This document shows, piece by piece, positions 19,046-29,489 of a stretch of 64,000 nucleotides of DNA. A program made the position numbers and the translations under genes. This stretch comes from JAWWPG01 sp963820035 (GTDB lineage Bacteria > Actinomycetota > Actinomycetes > Propionibacteriales > Nocardioidaceae). The stretch covers positions 868,001 through 932,000 of the forward strand of contig CAWFYK010000002.1 of the NCBI GenBank assembly GCA_963820035.1, in the 5' to 3' direction. Below the pieces are notes generated by a model. It was not told the DNA's origin. It made no database searches and saw only the letters and a list, made by a program, of their open reading frames with translations. Numbering within the stretch: position 1 is the first letter of the stretch; every line of letters begins with the position of its first letter.

Positions 19046-19768
19046 TCAGGACGGGACGGGAGCAGAGCGTCGCTGGGTGGCGGCCACCACGGCGACGCCA
19101 AGCACCGAGGTCTCCGCGGCCTCGAGGGCACGGGTGACCTCGGCTGCCGTCGCTCCAGTGGTGAGGACATCGTCGACCACCACCACAGGCTGTCCTCTCA
19201 CGCATCGCAGTGACCGAGCCCGTACGACGAACGCACCGGCCAGGTTGGCCGCTCTCGCCGACGCGGTCAGACCAGCCTGGTCGTCGACCCGTCGCTGCCG
19301 CTCGAGCACCGGCGCCGGTCGGGCATCGACCCCGCTGGAGCGCAGCGCATGAACGCAGGCCTTCACGACCCGGGCCATCGGGTCGTGGCCACGCTCACGC
19401 ACCGTTCGGGCGGATGTCGGCGGTGCGACCAGGAGCAAGCGGCCGCCGGGTGACAGGCTGCCTCCCGTGCTGGCCAGGCTCGCCAGCACGCTCAGCGCGA
19501 GGGCACGCCCGAGTGGTTTGGCCAAGGAGAGCACCGCATTCTCCTTGTGGGCGACCACCACGTCGCGGGCTACCCCGTCGTAGTGCGCGACGGCCCAGGG
19601 ACGCGGCAGGCCCGCCGGGCTCGGCGACGGCCAGGCGACGAAGGGCATCGCCTCCAGCTCGGACCGGCAGCCGAGGCAGAGCGACGGTCCCGGACGGCCG
19701 CACCCGACACAGCAGCCACCGAACACGAGGTCGGCGAACGCATCGGCAAGGTCGCGGGGGCCGGACAT
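19046..19768 (-). CDS. comF: ComF family phosphoribosyltransferase-like protein
   Basis: A 240-residue ComFC-type protein. The N-terminus has a zinc-binding cysteine cluster (GGCCVGCGRPGPSLCLGC). The C-terminus is a phosphoribosyltransferase fold with the PRPP-binding loop VVVVDDVLTTGATAAEV at about residue 200. ComF proteins are linked to DNA uptake and processing in competent bacteria; in actinobacteria the role is less clear. ATG 19768 is preceded by a purine-rich GGGTGGGGGG. It lies 106 bases after lpqB and is followed by the tandem mini-hairpin repeats and the hpf leader. No other competence genes are nearby. Confidence 0.9.
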   Translation of the reverse strand: MSGPRDLADAFADLVFGGCCVGCGRPGPSLCLGCRSELEAMPFVAWPSPSPAGLPRPWAVAHYDGVARDVVVAHKENAVLSLAKPLGRALALSVLASLASTGGSLSPGGRLLLVAPPTSARTVRERGHDPMARVVKACVHALRSSGVDARPAPVLERQRRVDDQAGLTASARAANLAGAFVVRARSLRCVRGQPVVVVDDVLTTGATAAEVTRALEAAETSVLGVAVVAATQRRSAPVPS

Positions 19769-19874
19769 CCCCCCACCCTGGCGAGTCGACAGCGCCGGAA
19801 CAGCAGCCGTTCACCAGGCTGTGGAGAGCTCGCGGGCACTCGCGCGATCTGGGGAATCGTTCACAGAGAGTTGG

Positions 19875-21653
19875 TCAGCCCGGGTACGTGGGCCCGAGCA
19901 GACGCTGCCGAGCGGACAGCCGCTCCCACTGGAGGTCCGGTGTGCGGATGTAGATCCTGCCGTCGCGGGTTCCGATGACAGGAGGAACCCCCCTCTCGGC
20001 GTCTGCGGCCAGAGTGACCGGCCGCACCGGCAGGAACCCGCTGGTCGGCAGCACGCGCGACCCGTCGATCGAGATCTGGTAGGGCTGGGCGTCGCTGCCA
20101 CCCTCCTGCGCGAGCACCGCGACCATGGTCGGGCTGTACCACGACACCGAGTTGAGGTTCACGAGCGGGAACTGGGCGTTCGCGATGATCTTGACCGCGG
20201 TGAGCGCCACGTCGAGTCGCGAGATCGCGCTGCGCTGGATCATCCCGATCTTCAGCACGGCATGCTTGCCTCGACCGACGACGGCCGCGAACCGCATCCC
20301 GTCGCGGGACACGGCAAAGGCGCGGACGTCCTCGCCGGTGACCCCCGGTGCATCGACGATCTCCTGCGATGTGCGCGTGACGACGTGGATGACGGCATGT
20401 CCGCCGGGGGTCAGGTCGACAAGCCACAACAGTCCCCGGTTGTCCCACGAGGGCTTGAGCAGGTCATGTCCACCGCTGAACCAGCGCGAGTTGCCGAGCG
20501 TGCCCACGCTTTCGACCTCACCGACCACGACGCTGGTTCCGTCCTGCGTGACCAGGGCGCCCGGGCTCCCGGCGCTGTTCGGCATGACGGCGGCGGACCT
20601 GGCCGTGGTCTCCGCGTTGCCGAGGGCTCCGGCCACGGAATAAGCACCATTCGCGGAGACGGTCACCAGACGTCCGTCCGACAACGCGAAGAGGCTCGCG
20701 CTGGCGTTCAGGATGGTCGGGCTGTAGCCCTGGAACAGGTCCACCCGGAACGCGTCGGGGACCCCGGGGATCCGGACCAGCTGGTCCCCCACCGTGAGCC
20801 GCACCCGGTTGATGCCGAGCCGTTCCTGCCGCAGTGTCCAGGCCAGCTGTGCCGCGAAGTCGCGCAGCCCCTTCTCTGACAGCGACAGCACCTGCCGGGT
20901 CAAGGGGATCTCGGCGACACCGGAGTCGGAGACGGTCACCTCGGGGGCGAGCCGCGTCGTTCTCGGCACCTCGCTGGTGACCACACCTGCCATCGAGCGG
21001 GTCGGTCCGAGCAGCAGGTTCTGGACCAGGGCAGTGGCGGTATGGCTCGGACTCCCCAGCAGCTCATAGACGGGATCGGGGGTGAGCACGTTGTGCGTCG
21101 GGTCGAAGTAGTAGAGCGAGTACTGGTGGTAGTAGCGGTCGAACGTGTCGGTGTCCAGCAGCGTGCCGGGCAGCGGGTTGCTGATCCGCCAACGGCCGCC
21201 GACACGTTGCAGCGTCAGGTTGATGGCGAGCTCCTGGTCGGAGGAGTTGGCCGACGTCCAGGATCCACGGATGTCGAGCGAGCCGAGCCGCTGGGCCGAG
21301 AATGCCACGATGCTGCCCGGTCCCGGGTTGACAGACGCGTTCTCGTAGACCAGGAGCTGCTGCCCTGGCTGCCAGTCCAGGGCGGCACTCGGGGTGAGGA
21401 ACTCGCGGACCAGATCCGGGGACTGCGGGAAGGCCAGCATCGCCTGCATGTAACCCTCGACGACGGCCGTCCTGCTGGCATCGGGCTGCGGTCCCGGCGG
21501 TGAGTAGCCGATCGGTCCCTGGTTCTCGTGCACGCCGGCCCCGCGGCCGGGGTTGACCGAGGAGCTGTCCGGGAGCGACACACAGCCCGCGACGAGGGTG
21601 CCGACCAGCAACGCGACGACGGCGGCGCCGAGCGGTCTCCACGGGCGGGTCAT
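19875..21653 (-). CDS. lpqB: lipoprotein LpqB, MtrAB accessory
   Basis: A 592-residue lipoprotein with a signal peptide ending in the lipobox VGTLVAGC. A GerMN-like sporulation/germination domain occupies roughly residues 200-330 (PTRSMAGVVTSEVPRTTRLA, then RLTVGDQLVRIPGVPDAFRVD) and a beta-propeller-like LpqB C-terminal domain follows. In mycobacteria LpqB interacts with the sensor MtrB and modulates MtrA phosphorylation. The start ATG overlaps the mtrB stop (ATGA), which fixes the start and shows coupling. The order mtrA-mtrB-lpqB is the standard actinobacterial operon. Confidence 0.95.
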   Translation of the reverse strand: MTRPWRPLGAAVVALLVGTLVAGCVSLPDSSSVNPGRGAGVHENQGPIGYSPPGPQPDASRTAVVEGYMQAMLAFPQSPDLVREFLTPSAALDWQPGQQLLVYENASVNPGPGSIVAFSAQRLGSLDIRGSWTSANSSDQELAINLTLQRVGGRWRISNPLPGTLLDTDTFDRYYHQYSLYYFDPTHNVLTPDPVYELLGSPSHTATALVQNLLLGPTRSMAGVVTSEVPRTTRLAPEVTVSDSGVAEIPLTRQVLSLSEKGLRDFAAQLAWTLRQERLGINRVRLTVGDQLVRIPGVPDAFRVDLFQGYSPTILNASASLFALSDGRLVTVSANGAYSVAGALGNAETTARSAAVMPNSAGSPGALVTQDGTSVVVGEVESVGTLGNSRWFSGGHDLLKPSWDNRGLLWLVDLTPGGHAVIHVVTRTSQEIVDAPGVTGEDVRAFAVSRDGMRFAAVVGRGKHAVLKIGMIQRSAISRLDVALTAVKIIANAQFPLVNLNSVSWYSPTMVAVLAQEGGSDAQPYQISIDGSRVLPTSGFLPVRPVTLAADAERGVPPVIGTRDGRIYIRTPDLQWERLSARQRLLGPTYPG

Positions 21654-23383
21654 CGGACACCCGGCCCGTCGGTCGGCCCGAAGCGGGCGTACGGCGCCCC
21701 CACGAGCGTCTCGGGCCTCTCGGACGGTGTGAGCGACGCCGGCCTGACGAGCCCGCCGACCCGCCTCGGAAGCACCAGCCGGAACACCGACCCGACCCCC
21801 GGCTGTCCCCACGCGTCGAGGACACCTCCGTGCAGCATGGTGTCCTCGACCGCGATCGAGAGACCGAGCCCCGTTCCGCCATGGGTGCGCGCCCGAGCCG
21901 GGTCGGCCCGCCAGAACCGGTTGAACACCAGAACCTCCTCGCCCGGTCTCAGCCCGACGCCGTGGTCGCTGACGAGGAGGGAGACCATCGCGGGCTCCGC
22001 GACGACCGAGATCTCGATCTCGCCGCCTTCGCCGTACTGCAGAGCGTTGCTGACCAGGTTGCGCGCGATCCGCTCCACGCGACGGGCGTCTGCCTGAACG
22101 ATGGTCGGTGTCTCCGGCAACGAGAGCCTGATGACGGAACCCTGCCGGTGCGCGATCGCCGCGTTGGCGTCGACGACGCGGTGGACGACGTCACGCAGGT
22201 CGACGTCAGTAAGGACCAGGGCCGCCGCACCGGCGTCGAACCGGCTGATCTCGAGCAGGTCGGTCAACAGGTTCTCGAACCGGTCGAGCTCGGCCTGCAG
22301 CAGCTCGGCCGACCGCGCTGTCGGTGCGTCGAAATCCTGCCGCGCCTCATAGAGCAGGTCGGACGCCATCCGGACAGTGGTGAGTGGCGTCCGGAGCTCA
22401 TGGCTCACGTCGGAGACGAATCGCTGCTGGACGCGAGAGAGCTCTTCGAGCTGGCGGATCTGACGCTGCAGCCCGCTCGCCATCTGGTTGAACGACTGCC
22501 CGAGCCGGGCGATGTCGTCCTCCCCGCGCACGTGCATGCGCTCCTCCAACCGGCCTGAGGCGAGCCGCTCGGCGATCCGCCGCGCCAGCCGGACCGGCGT
22601 GACGACCTGCCGGGTGACCAGCCAGGCGATCGTGCTCAACAGGACGACGAGCACCGCGCCGGCGCCGAGCATGCCCCGGACGACGACCGAGAGGGTCTGC
22701 TGCTGCTCCTCCAGCGGGAACACGTAGAGCAGCCCGTAGGTGAGGTTCTGACTGGTGACGGTCACCTGGGATCCGACGACGACCGCCGGTTGGGACGTAT
22801 CGTCGGGGGTGCGATGGATTCCGGTGTAGGCCCACCAGCTGCCAGGCACCGACTGGATCTGGGCGACCACGTCGGTCGGGACCGACGACGCCACGTCGAT
22901 CTGGCCCGAGTGGCGAGGCGCCCAGGTGTCGGGTCGGTTCGGGTCGAGGTTGAGCAGCGGACCGATCACGATGACGGTGTAGTCGTTGCTGGCTTGGTCG
23001 CGGGGCGCGAGCACGTCCATCAGCTGGTTGAGGGTGCCGCCGGCATCGGTGGCGCTGGAGACGTCGGCAGAGTCCAGCCGGGCCTGCGCCGTGTCGAAGC
23101 CTGCGGCGGCCTGGGTCAGTGCCGACTGCCGTTTGCTGTCGAGCAGCCCATGGGTGACCTGGCTGAGCAGCACCCAGCCGGCCAGGAATGCGAGCACGGT
23201 GGACAGGCTCAGCACGCCGATCACGACTCGCGCCTGGATGGACCGGTTCCACCAGCGCAGCAACGCGCGGACGGGCGCGGTCACTGCACGCACCGCCACC
23301 CGGCCGCCCTGGAGCAGCCTCGCCCCCAGACCCAGCGGCTTGCCCGGCGGGCTCACGGGCGGTGCCAGGTCGGCGGTCTCCAT
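21650..23383 (-). CDS. mtrB: sensor histidine kinase MtrB
   Basis: A 577-residue membrane sensor kinase. Transmembrane helices lie at about residues 52-75 and 235-260 and flank an extracytoplasmic sensor domain. A HAMP linker follows (RQVVTPVRLARRIAERLASG). The H-box is VSDVSHELRTPL and the N- and G-boxes are NLVSNALQYGEGG and GGTGLGLSIAVED. MtrB phosphorylates MtrA and controls cell-wall and division genes. It starts four bases after mtrA and overlaps lpqB by four bases. The C-terminal tail after the ATPase domain is Pro/Arg rich and not conserved. Confidence 0.96.
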   Translation of the reverse strand: METADLAPPVSPPGKPLGLGARLLQGGRVAVRAVTAPVRALLRWWNRSIQARVVIGVLSLSTVLAFLAGWVLLSQVTHGLLDSKRQSALTQAAAGFDTAQARLDSADVSSATDAGGTLNQLMDVLAPRDQASNDYTVIVIGPLLNLDPNRPDTWAPRHSGQIDVASSVPTDVVAQIQSVPGSWWAYTGIHRTPDDTSQPAVVVGSQVTVTSQNLTYGLLYVFPLEEQQQTLSVVVRGMLGAGAVLVVLLSTIAWLVTRQVVTPVRLARRIAERLASGRLEERMHVRGEDDIARLGQSFNQMASGLQRQIRQLEELSRVQQRFVSDVSHELRTPLTTVRMASDLLYEARQDFDAPTARSAELLQAELDRFENLLTDLLEISRFDAGAAALVLTDVDLRDVVHRVVDANAAIAHRQGSVIRLSLPETPTIVQADARRVERIARNLVSNALQYGEGGEIEISVVAEPAMVSLLVSDHGVGLRPGEEVLVFNRFWRADPARARTHGGTGLGLSIAVEDTMLHGGVLDAWGQPGVGSVFRLVLPRRVGGLVRPASLTPSERPETLVGAPYARFGPTDGPGVR

Positions 23384-23387
23384 GGTC

Positions 23388-24092
23388 CTACCGGCTGTCC
23401 GTCCCGCCGGCCTTGTAGCCGACGCCGCGCACCGTCAACACGATCGTCGGGTTCTCGGGGTCGCACTCGACCTTGGACCGGAGCCGCTGCACGTGCACAT
23501 TGACCAGCCGGGTGTCCGCTGCGTGCCGGTAGCCCCACACCTGTTCGAGGAGCACCTCGCGGGTGAACACCTGCCAGGGCTTGCGTGCCAGACAGACGAG
23601 CAGGTCGAACTCGAGAGGCGTCAGGGACAGCGCCTCCCCGGCGCGCTTCACGGTGTGCCCGGCGACGTCGATCGTCAGGTCGCCGATCTCGAGCGTCTCC
23701 GGCGCCTCGTCCTCGTAGGTCCGCAACCGGGCACGCAGCCGCGCCACCAGCTCCTTCGGCTTGAACGGCTTCACGACGTAGTCGTCGGCGCCGGACTCGA
23801 GCCCCACCACGATGTCGACCGTGTCGCTCTTGGCGGTCAGCATGATGATGGGTACGCCGGACTCGCCGCGGATCTGCCGGCACACATCGACGCCGTCCTT
23901 GCCGGGGAGCATCAGGTCGAGCAGCACGATGTCGGGCTTGAAGTCGCGCACCATCCCCATCGCCTGGTCGCCGGTCGCGCACACCCGCGGCTCGAAGCCC
24001 TCGCTCCGCAGCACGATCGTCAGCATCTCGGACAACGAGGAGTCGTCGTCGACCACGAGCACCCTACCCCGATGCGGCCTGATGGCATCCAT
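23388..24092 (-). CDS. mtrA: DNA-binding response regulator MtrA
   Basis: A 234-residue OmpR-family regulator. The receiver domain has the acidic triad VVDDDSS, phosphoacceptor D59 in IVLLDLMLPG and the Lys in MLTAKSD. The C-terminal winged helix (about residues 135-232) includes LTPLEFDLLVCLARKPWQVF and VNVHVQRLRSKVE. MtrA is the essential or near-essential envelope and cell-cycle regulator of actinobacteria. It lies 33 bases after ahcY and four bases before mtrB, so it may share the ahcY transcript. In M. tuberculosis tmk sits between ahcY and mtrA; here that gene is absent. Confidence 0.97.
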   Translation of the reverse strand: MDAIRPHRGRVLVVDDDSSLSEMLTIVLRSEGFEPRVCATGDQAMGMVRDFKPDIVLLDLMLPGKDGVDVCRQIRGESGVPIIMLTAKSDTVDIVVGLESGADDYVVKPFKPKELVARLRARLRTYEDEAPETLEIGDLTIDVAGHTVKRAGEALSLTPLEFDLLVCLARKPWQVFTREVLLEQVWGYRHAADTRLVNVHVQRLRSKVECDPENPTIVLTVRGVGYKAGGTDSR

Positions 24093-24125
24093 CCCGGTCT
24101 CCCCTCTCGACGTGTCCCGCGTGGC

Positions 24126-25556
<1,431 letters not shown>

Positions 25557-25603
25557 GCGTGTCCTTTGACGGGTGGCGGTGGGTGCCCTTCGTGGGCATG
25601 ACC

Positions 25604-25634
25604 AGGATAGTTGGCGGGTGCCGGTCGGCGGCAA
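25604..25634 (-). promoter_or_regulatory. possible promoter of ahcY
   Basis: On the minus strand TTGCCG (25629-25634) and TATCCT (25604-25609) are separated by 19 bases, with the -10 about 48 bases before the ahcY start. The spacing is longer than ideal, so confidence is low. Confidence 0.35.
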
Positions 25635-25664
25635 TCCGGCCAGGGCCCGGCTCGGCGGGTTCGC

Positions 25665-26609
25665 TCAGGGCACCGGCCGACGGATGTCGGGCTCGATGAA
25701 GATATAGGTTGCCTCGGGCACCGCCTCCCGGACTCTGACTTCCGCCGCGTTGATGGACTCGGTGAGCTCGGCAGCCGTGTCGGTCGGGTAGGCGGCGATC
25801 TTGCAGGCGACCAGGACCGTGCCCGGCCCGAGCTGAAGCGTGCGGAGGTTGATGATCTCCAGATCGTGGTCACCGCCGACGATCGCCGCCTCGATGTCGG
25901 CCTGGTCCTCGAGTGCCGCAGACTCTCCCAGCAGCAGGCTCTTGGTCTCGACGCCGAGAACCACGGCGACCGCCACGAGCAGCAGGCCGATGGCGGTGGT
26001 GCCGGCGACATCCCAGTAGGAGTTGTTGGTCAGCAAGGTCAGCCCGACGCCGATGAGCGCAAACGTCAGGCCGAGCAACGCGGCCACGTCCTCGAGCAGC
26101 ACCACCGGCAGCTCAGGCGACTTGGCCCGCCGTACGAACTGGACCCACCCCACGCCGCGCCGGGACTTGTTGGACTCGTGCACGGCGGTGCGCAGCGAGA
26201 AGCTCTCCATCACGATCGCGATCCCGAGGACGACCAGCGGGACCCACCACCAGCGACTCGTCAGCAGCTCGTCGGGGTGGCCGTCGCGGACCTCCTGAAA
26301 CTTGTGCAGCGCCTCGTAGAGCGCGAAGAGCCCGCCGACGGTGAACAAGACGATGGAGACGATGAACGCGTAGATATAGCGCTCACGTCCGAAGCCGAAC
26401 GGATGCTCGCTCGTCGCCGTGCGCCGCGACCGGTTGTTGCCCAGCAGCAGCAGACCCTGGTTGCCGCAGTCGGCGAACGAGTGGATCGACTCGGCAAGCA
26501 TCGACGCGGACCCGGTGAGAGCCCAGGCCAGCACCTTCGTGAGCGCCACGCCCAGGTTGGCGAGCAGCGCCGCGATGACAGCGCGGGGTGACTCCTCCGT
26601 GCTCACCAC
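25665..26609 (-). CDS. cation diffusion facilitator (CDF) family transporter
   Basis: A 314-residue CDF/ZnT-type metal exporter. The N-terminal membrane domain has five to six helices. The first metal-site helix reads ESIHSFADCGNQ, and the paired helix reads VVLLEDVAALLG. The cytoplasmic C-terminal domain (about residues 235-314) ends IFIEPDIR. The asymmetric site differs from the usual HxxxD pairs of zinc transporters, so the metal may be Mn, Fe or Co; this is inference. GTG 26609 overlaps the stop of the SIS gene by seven bases, so translation is coupled, although no functional link is obvious. Confidence 0.88.
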   Translation of the reverse strand: MVSTEESPRAVIAALLANLGVALTKVLAWALTGSASMLAESIHSFADCGNQGLLLLGNNRSRRTATSEHPFGFGRERYIYAFIVSIVLFTVGGLFALYEALHKFQEVRDGHPDELLTSRWWWVPLVVLGIAIVMESFSLRTAVHESNKSRRGVGWVQFVRRAKSPELPVVLLEDVAALLGLTFALIGVGLTLLTNNSYWDVAGTTAIGLLLVAVAVVLGVETKSLLLGESAALEDQADIEAAIVGGDHDLEIINLRTLQLGPGTVLVACKIAAYPTDTAAELTESINAAEVRVREAVPEATYIFIEPDIRRPVP

Positions 26610-27661
26610 TCATCCCCGTCCGGCTCGACGCGCGCGCTGCCACTGCCCAGGCCGATGCCGAGATAGCGGGCGGCGTAGCTGCCGGTGCTCAGCAGGGAGG
26701 CGTAGCGGGTCACCTCGGAGCCCTCCTCGGCTCGCACCGTGTGCACCCTGATGTGTCGGGCGGTGGCGGCGGCAGCGAGCCGGCCGCGCTCCTCCCGGAT
26801 CACGGCCTCCTCCGTGCCGTCGTCGAGCACGAGCAGCCCTGGCCGCGTGGGTGCCGACGCGGCACTGTCGGCGAACGGGTCCGCGAAGAGGTCCCGCGGC
26901 CGGGCGGCCTCGATGACCGGGAGCAGGTGGCTCTCGTCGGCCGCGAGGGCGGGCCGTCCCGTCGTACGCCGGACCATCTCAGCAACCCGCCGGGCCGCCC
27001 GGGCGGCGAGGACGGAGCCACCCCACACCAGGGGCAGCACGTCGGCGAGGGCGAGGGCCAGGTCCTTGGCGGGGTTGGAGGCGATGTCGCGATGCGGTGA
27101 GCAGGCCACCGCCACGTCGTCGAGCACCCGGGCCACCTCCTCGGCGTCGACCGCCGGTCCGACGCCGAGCTTGTGGAGGGCGAGCAGCATCAGGACCGCC
27201 GCCGCCAGCGAGTCGCGGGTCTGGGTGGGCAGGATCGTGCTGTGCCGGCCCTGGGCGTGCTCGGCGAGGACCGAGCGCGGCGGGCAGGCCGTGATCAGGG
27301 AGCAGCCGCGGCGGGTGGCGTCGCGCACCGCCGAGGCGGTCTGCTCGTCGCCCCCACCCGGCCCGAGCACGACGACCAGGTCGAGAGAGCCGGCCCAGCC
27401 GGGGAGGCCGGGCCCCGGCCAGGCGACGAACGGGACGGGGCACCACGGCTCCAGAACGGCCCGGAGCAGCCGGGCGTCCTCACCGACCGCGACGACGGCA
27501 CGCGGCGCAGACTCCGTCTCGAGGTCGTCGATGGCCTCGACGGCACCACCGGCCTCGAGCCTGACCCTGGCCCCCGCCTCGGCGAGATGACGCAGCGGAC
27601 CGTCGGACGCCGCCAGCACCTCCGGGTCCTCGAGGCGACCGTCATCGAAGACGTCAGCCAC
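26603..27661 (-). CDS. SIS-domain protein, phosphomannose/phosphoglucose isomerase-like (Rv3256c-like)
   Basis: A 352-residue protein of the actinobacterial SIS family next to manB. The N-terminal SIS half (about residues 50-170) has SLDLVVVLGPGGGDEQTASAV-like sugar-phosphate-binding features. The C-terminal half resembles the bacterial phospho-glucose isomerase C-terminal region (PVIEAARPRDLFADPF). The catalytic Glu/His set of true isomerases is not clearly preserved, so it may be a reduced or regulatory version. It starts four bases after the Trm112-like gene, which follows manB: a compact three-gene mannose block. Confidence 0.82.
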   Translation of the reverse strand: MADVFDDGRLEDPEVLAASDGPLRHLAEAGARVRLEAGGAVEAIDDLETESAPRAVVAVGEDARLLRAVLEPWCPVPFVAWPGPGLPGWAGSLDLVVVLGPGGGDEQTASAVRDATRRGCSLITACPPRSVLAEHAQGRHSTILPTQTRDSLAAAVLMLLALHKLGVGPAVDAEEVARVLDDVAVACSPHRDIASNPAKDLALALADVLPLVWGGSVLAARAARRVAEMVRRTTGRPALAADESHLLPVIEAARPRDLFADPFADSAASAPTRPGLLVLDDGTEEAVIREERGRLAAAATARHIRVHTVRAEEGSEVTRYASLLSTGSYAARYLGIGLGSGSARVEPDGDEW

Positions 27662-27664
27662 GCG

Positions 27665-27967
27665 TCAGCCGGCTTCGCCGGACTCGTCCGGCCCGGCACC
27701 CGACGCGCGCGTTCCGGAGCTCGAGTCCCCCAGCTGCTGCTCGGCCGTGTCGGGCGCGCCGGATAGGCCGGAAGCGGGGTCGGCCCCGCCGGCCGCCTTG
27801 GCCGGCCGGCGGGCCTCGTCGACGAGCATGATCGGGATGTTGTCGCGCACGGGATAGATGAGCCCGCAGCCGTTGCAGATGAGCTCGTCGTTGTCCTGGT
27901 CGACGGTCAGCGAACCCTTGCAGTCCGGACACACCAAGATCTCGAGCAGAACCGGGTCGAGCTTCAC
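27665..27967 (-). CDS. Trm112-like zinc-ribbon protein
   Basis: A 100-residue protein whose first 55 residues are a Trm112-like (YcaR) domain: LDPVLLEILVCPDCKGSL with CPDC, then ELICNGCGLIYPVRDNIPIML with CNGC. The zinc would be held by these two knuckles. Trm112-like proteins activate methyltransferases in eukaryotes and archaea; in bacteria the role is unclear. The last 45 residues are a disordered Gly/Ser/Ala/Asp extension. Its ATG overlaps the manB stop by four bases and it is followed closely by the SIS gene. This position is conserved in actinobacteria. Confidence 0.9.
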   Translation of the reverse strand: MKLDPVLLEILVCPDCKGSLTVDQDNDELICNGCGLIYPVRDNIPIMLVDEARRPAKAAGGADPASGLSGAPDTAEQQLGDSSSGTRASGAGPDESGEAG

Positions 27968-29373
27968 GTCTCACTCCTCATCAGCGCGAGCGTCGAGTCT
28001 CGCACGGCGCCCATCGTCGCATCATCCGCCGCCTCGACGTTGAGCCGCACCAGCGGTTCGGTGTTCGACGACCGGACGTTCAGCCACCAATCCTGGCCGA
28101 TCACCGACACGCCGTCGAGGGTGTCGAGCTCCACGTCTGCTCGGTCGGTGTAGGCCGTGCTGACCCGCTCGAGGACCGCCGCCGGATCGGCCACCGTCAG
28201 GTTGATCTCCCCCGAGGCGCAGTAGGGGTCGAGGGAGGCGGCCATCGCCGAGAGCGTCTCCGTGGTTGCGGCCAACGAGGAGATCAGGTGGAGCGCTGCC
28301 AGCATGCCCGAGTCGGCGTACCAGAAGTCGCGGAAGTAGTAGTGCCCCGAGTGCTCGCCCCCGAAGACGGCATCGGTGCGCGCCATCTCCGCCTTGATGA
28401 GCGAGTGCCCGACGGGGGTCCGGACCGGGATGCCGCCGTGCGCTGTGATCGTCTCGGACACCGCTCGGCTGGTGATCAGGTTGTGGATGACGTGAGCGCC
28501 GGGATGCTTCTCGAGCTCGCGGATGGCGATCAGCGAGGTGAGCACCGACGGCGGGACCGGTCGGCCTCGCTCGTCCACGGCGAAGCACCTGTCGGCGTCG
28601 CCGTCGAACGCCAGCCCCAGGTCGGCGCCTTCGCGGACGACGGCCGCGGAGACGTCACGGAGGTTCTCGGCGACGAGCGGGTTGGCCTCGTGGTGGGGGA
28701 ACGTCCCGTCGAGCTCGAAGTACAACGGGACGAGCTCCACGTCGAGGTGGGCGAAGACTGCTGGCACCGTGTGCCCGGCCATCCCGTTGGCGGCGTCCAC
28801 CACGACCGTGAGCCTTCGGCCGGCCACCGGCGCCGACCGGAGCACGTGGTCGACGTACGCCGGGAGGATGTCGGTCTCGCGCAGGCTGCCAAGAGTGAGC
28901 GGGGTCGCGGCGGGCGGGTGCGCGGTGGCGGCCGGGCTCGGCGAGGCGATGGACTGGTGGATCTCGTCGAGCCCGGTCTTGGCCGAGAGCGCCACGGCGC
29001 CCGGAAAGCACAGCTTGAAGCCGTTGTATGCCGAGGGGTTGTGCGACGCGGTCACCATGGCCCCGGGCGCGTCGAGTGTCCCGGACGCGTAGTAGACCTC
29101 GTCGGTCGCCGCGAGGCCGATCGACAGGGCGTCGAAACCGGCTTCGACCACGCCTGCCGCGAACGCCGCGGCGAGCCCGGGTGAGCTGGTCCGCATGTCG
29201 TGACCGATGACGACCGGCGGCCGGCCGGTGGCCGTCGTGGACGACCGCCGCTCGAGCAGCCGCGCGAACGCGCCGCCGATCCGGCGGGCGGTGGGCTCGT
29301 CGAGCTGGTCGGGGACGACACCGCGGACGTCGTACGCCTTGAAGATGCCGTCCAGGTCGACCACGGCGGACAT
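27964..29373 (-). CDS. manB: phosphomannomutase/phosphoglucomutase
   Basis: A 469-residue alpha-D-phosphohexomutase that interconverts mannose-6-phosphate and mannose-1-phosphate (and possibly the glucose forms). The phosphoserine is S110 in TASHNP. The metal-binding loop FDGDADRCF is near residue 257. The sugar-specificity loop is GGEHSGHYYF, and the C-terminal phosphate loop is RSSNTEPLVRLNVEA. With manC at 47.5 kb it supplies GDP-mannose for glycans and lipoglycans. ATG 29373 begins the mannose block. A tandem mini-hairpin array lies 25-100 bases upstream. Confidence 0.95.
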   Translation of the reverse strand: MSAVVDLDGIFKAYDVRGVVPDQLDEPTARRIGGAFARLLERRSSTTATGRPPVVIGHDMRTSSPGLAAAFAAGVVEAGFDALSIGLAATDEVYYASGTLDAPGAMVTASHNPSAYNGFKLCFPGAVALSAKTGLDEIHQSIASPSPAATAHPPAATPLTLGSLRETDILPAYVDHVLRSAPVAGRRLTVVVDAANGMAGHTVPAVFAHLDVELVPLYFELDGTFPHHEANPLVAENLRDVSAAVVREGADLGLAFDGDADRCFAVDERGRPVPPSVLTSLIAIRELEKHPGAHVIHNLITSRAVSETITAHGGIPVRTPVGHSLIKAEMARTDAVFGGEHSGHYYFRDFWYADSGMLAALHLISSLAATTETLSAMAASLDPYCASGEINLTVADPAAVLERVSTAYTDRADVELDTLDGVSVIGQDWWLNVRSSNTEPLVRLNVEAADDATMGAVRDSTLALMRSET

Positions 29374-29398
29374 CCTGTCACGACCGACCTCACGCCCC

Positions 29399-29474
29399 CG
29401 CCGAACCGTCAGGTTCTTCCCGCCGAACCGTCAGGTTCTTCCCGCCGAACCGTCAGGTTCTTCCCGCCGAACCG
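29399..29474. repeat. 22-bp tandem mini-hairpin repeat, three copies plus a partial one
   Basis: Units at 29399, 29421 and 29443 are identical and a fourth stops after ten bases at 29474. Each contains GAACCGTCAGGTTC, a perfect five-base-pair stem with a GTCA loop. It is the inverted form of the array at 18980-19042. It lies between the metallopeptidase-like gene and manB. Confidence 0.9.
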
Positions 29475-29489
29475 CGGACGTACGGCGCC

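Noticed and set aside
25557..25665. SAH riboswitch upstream of ahcY
   Set aside because: The leader is only about 45 bases and lacks the SAH-riboswitch conserved core; one small hairpin alone is not enough.
29399..29474. CRISPR-like array
   Set aside because: The 22-bp units are directly adjacent with no spacers, so this is a tandem repeat.
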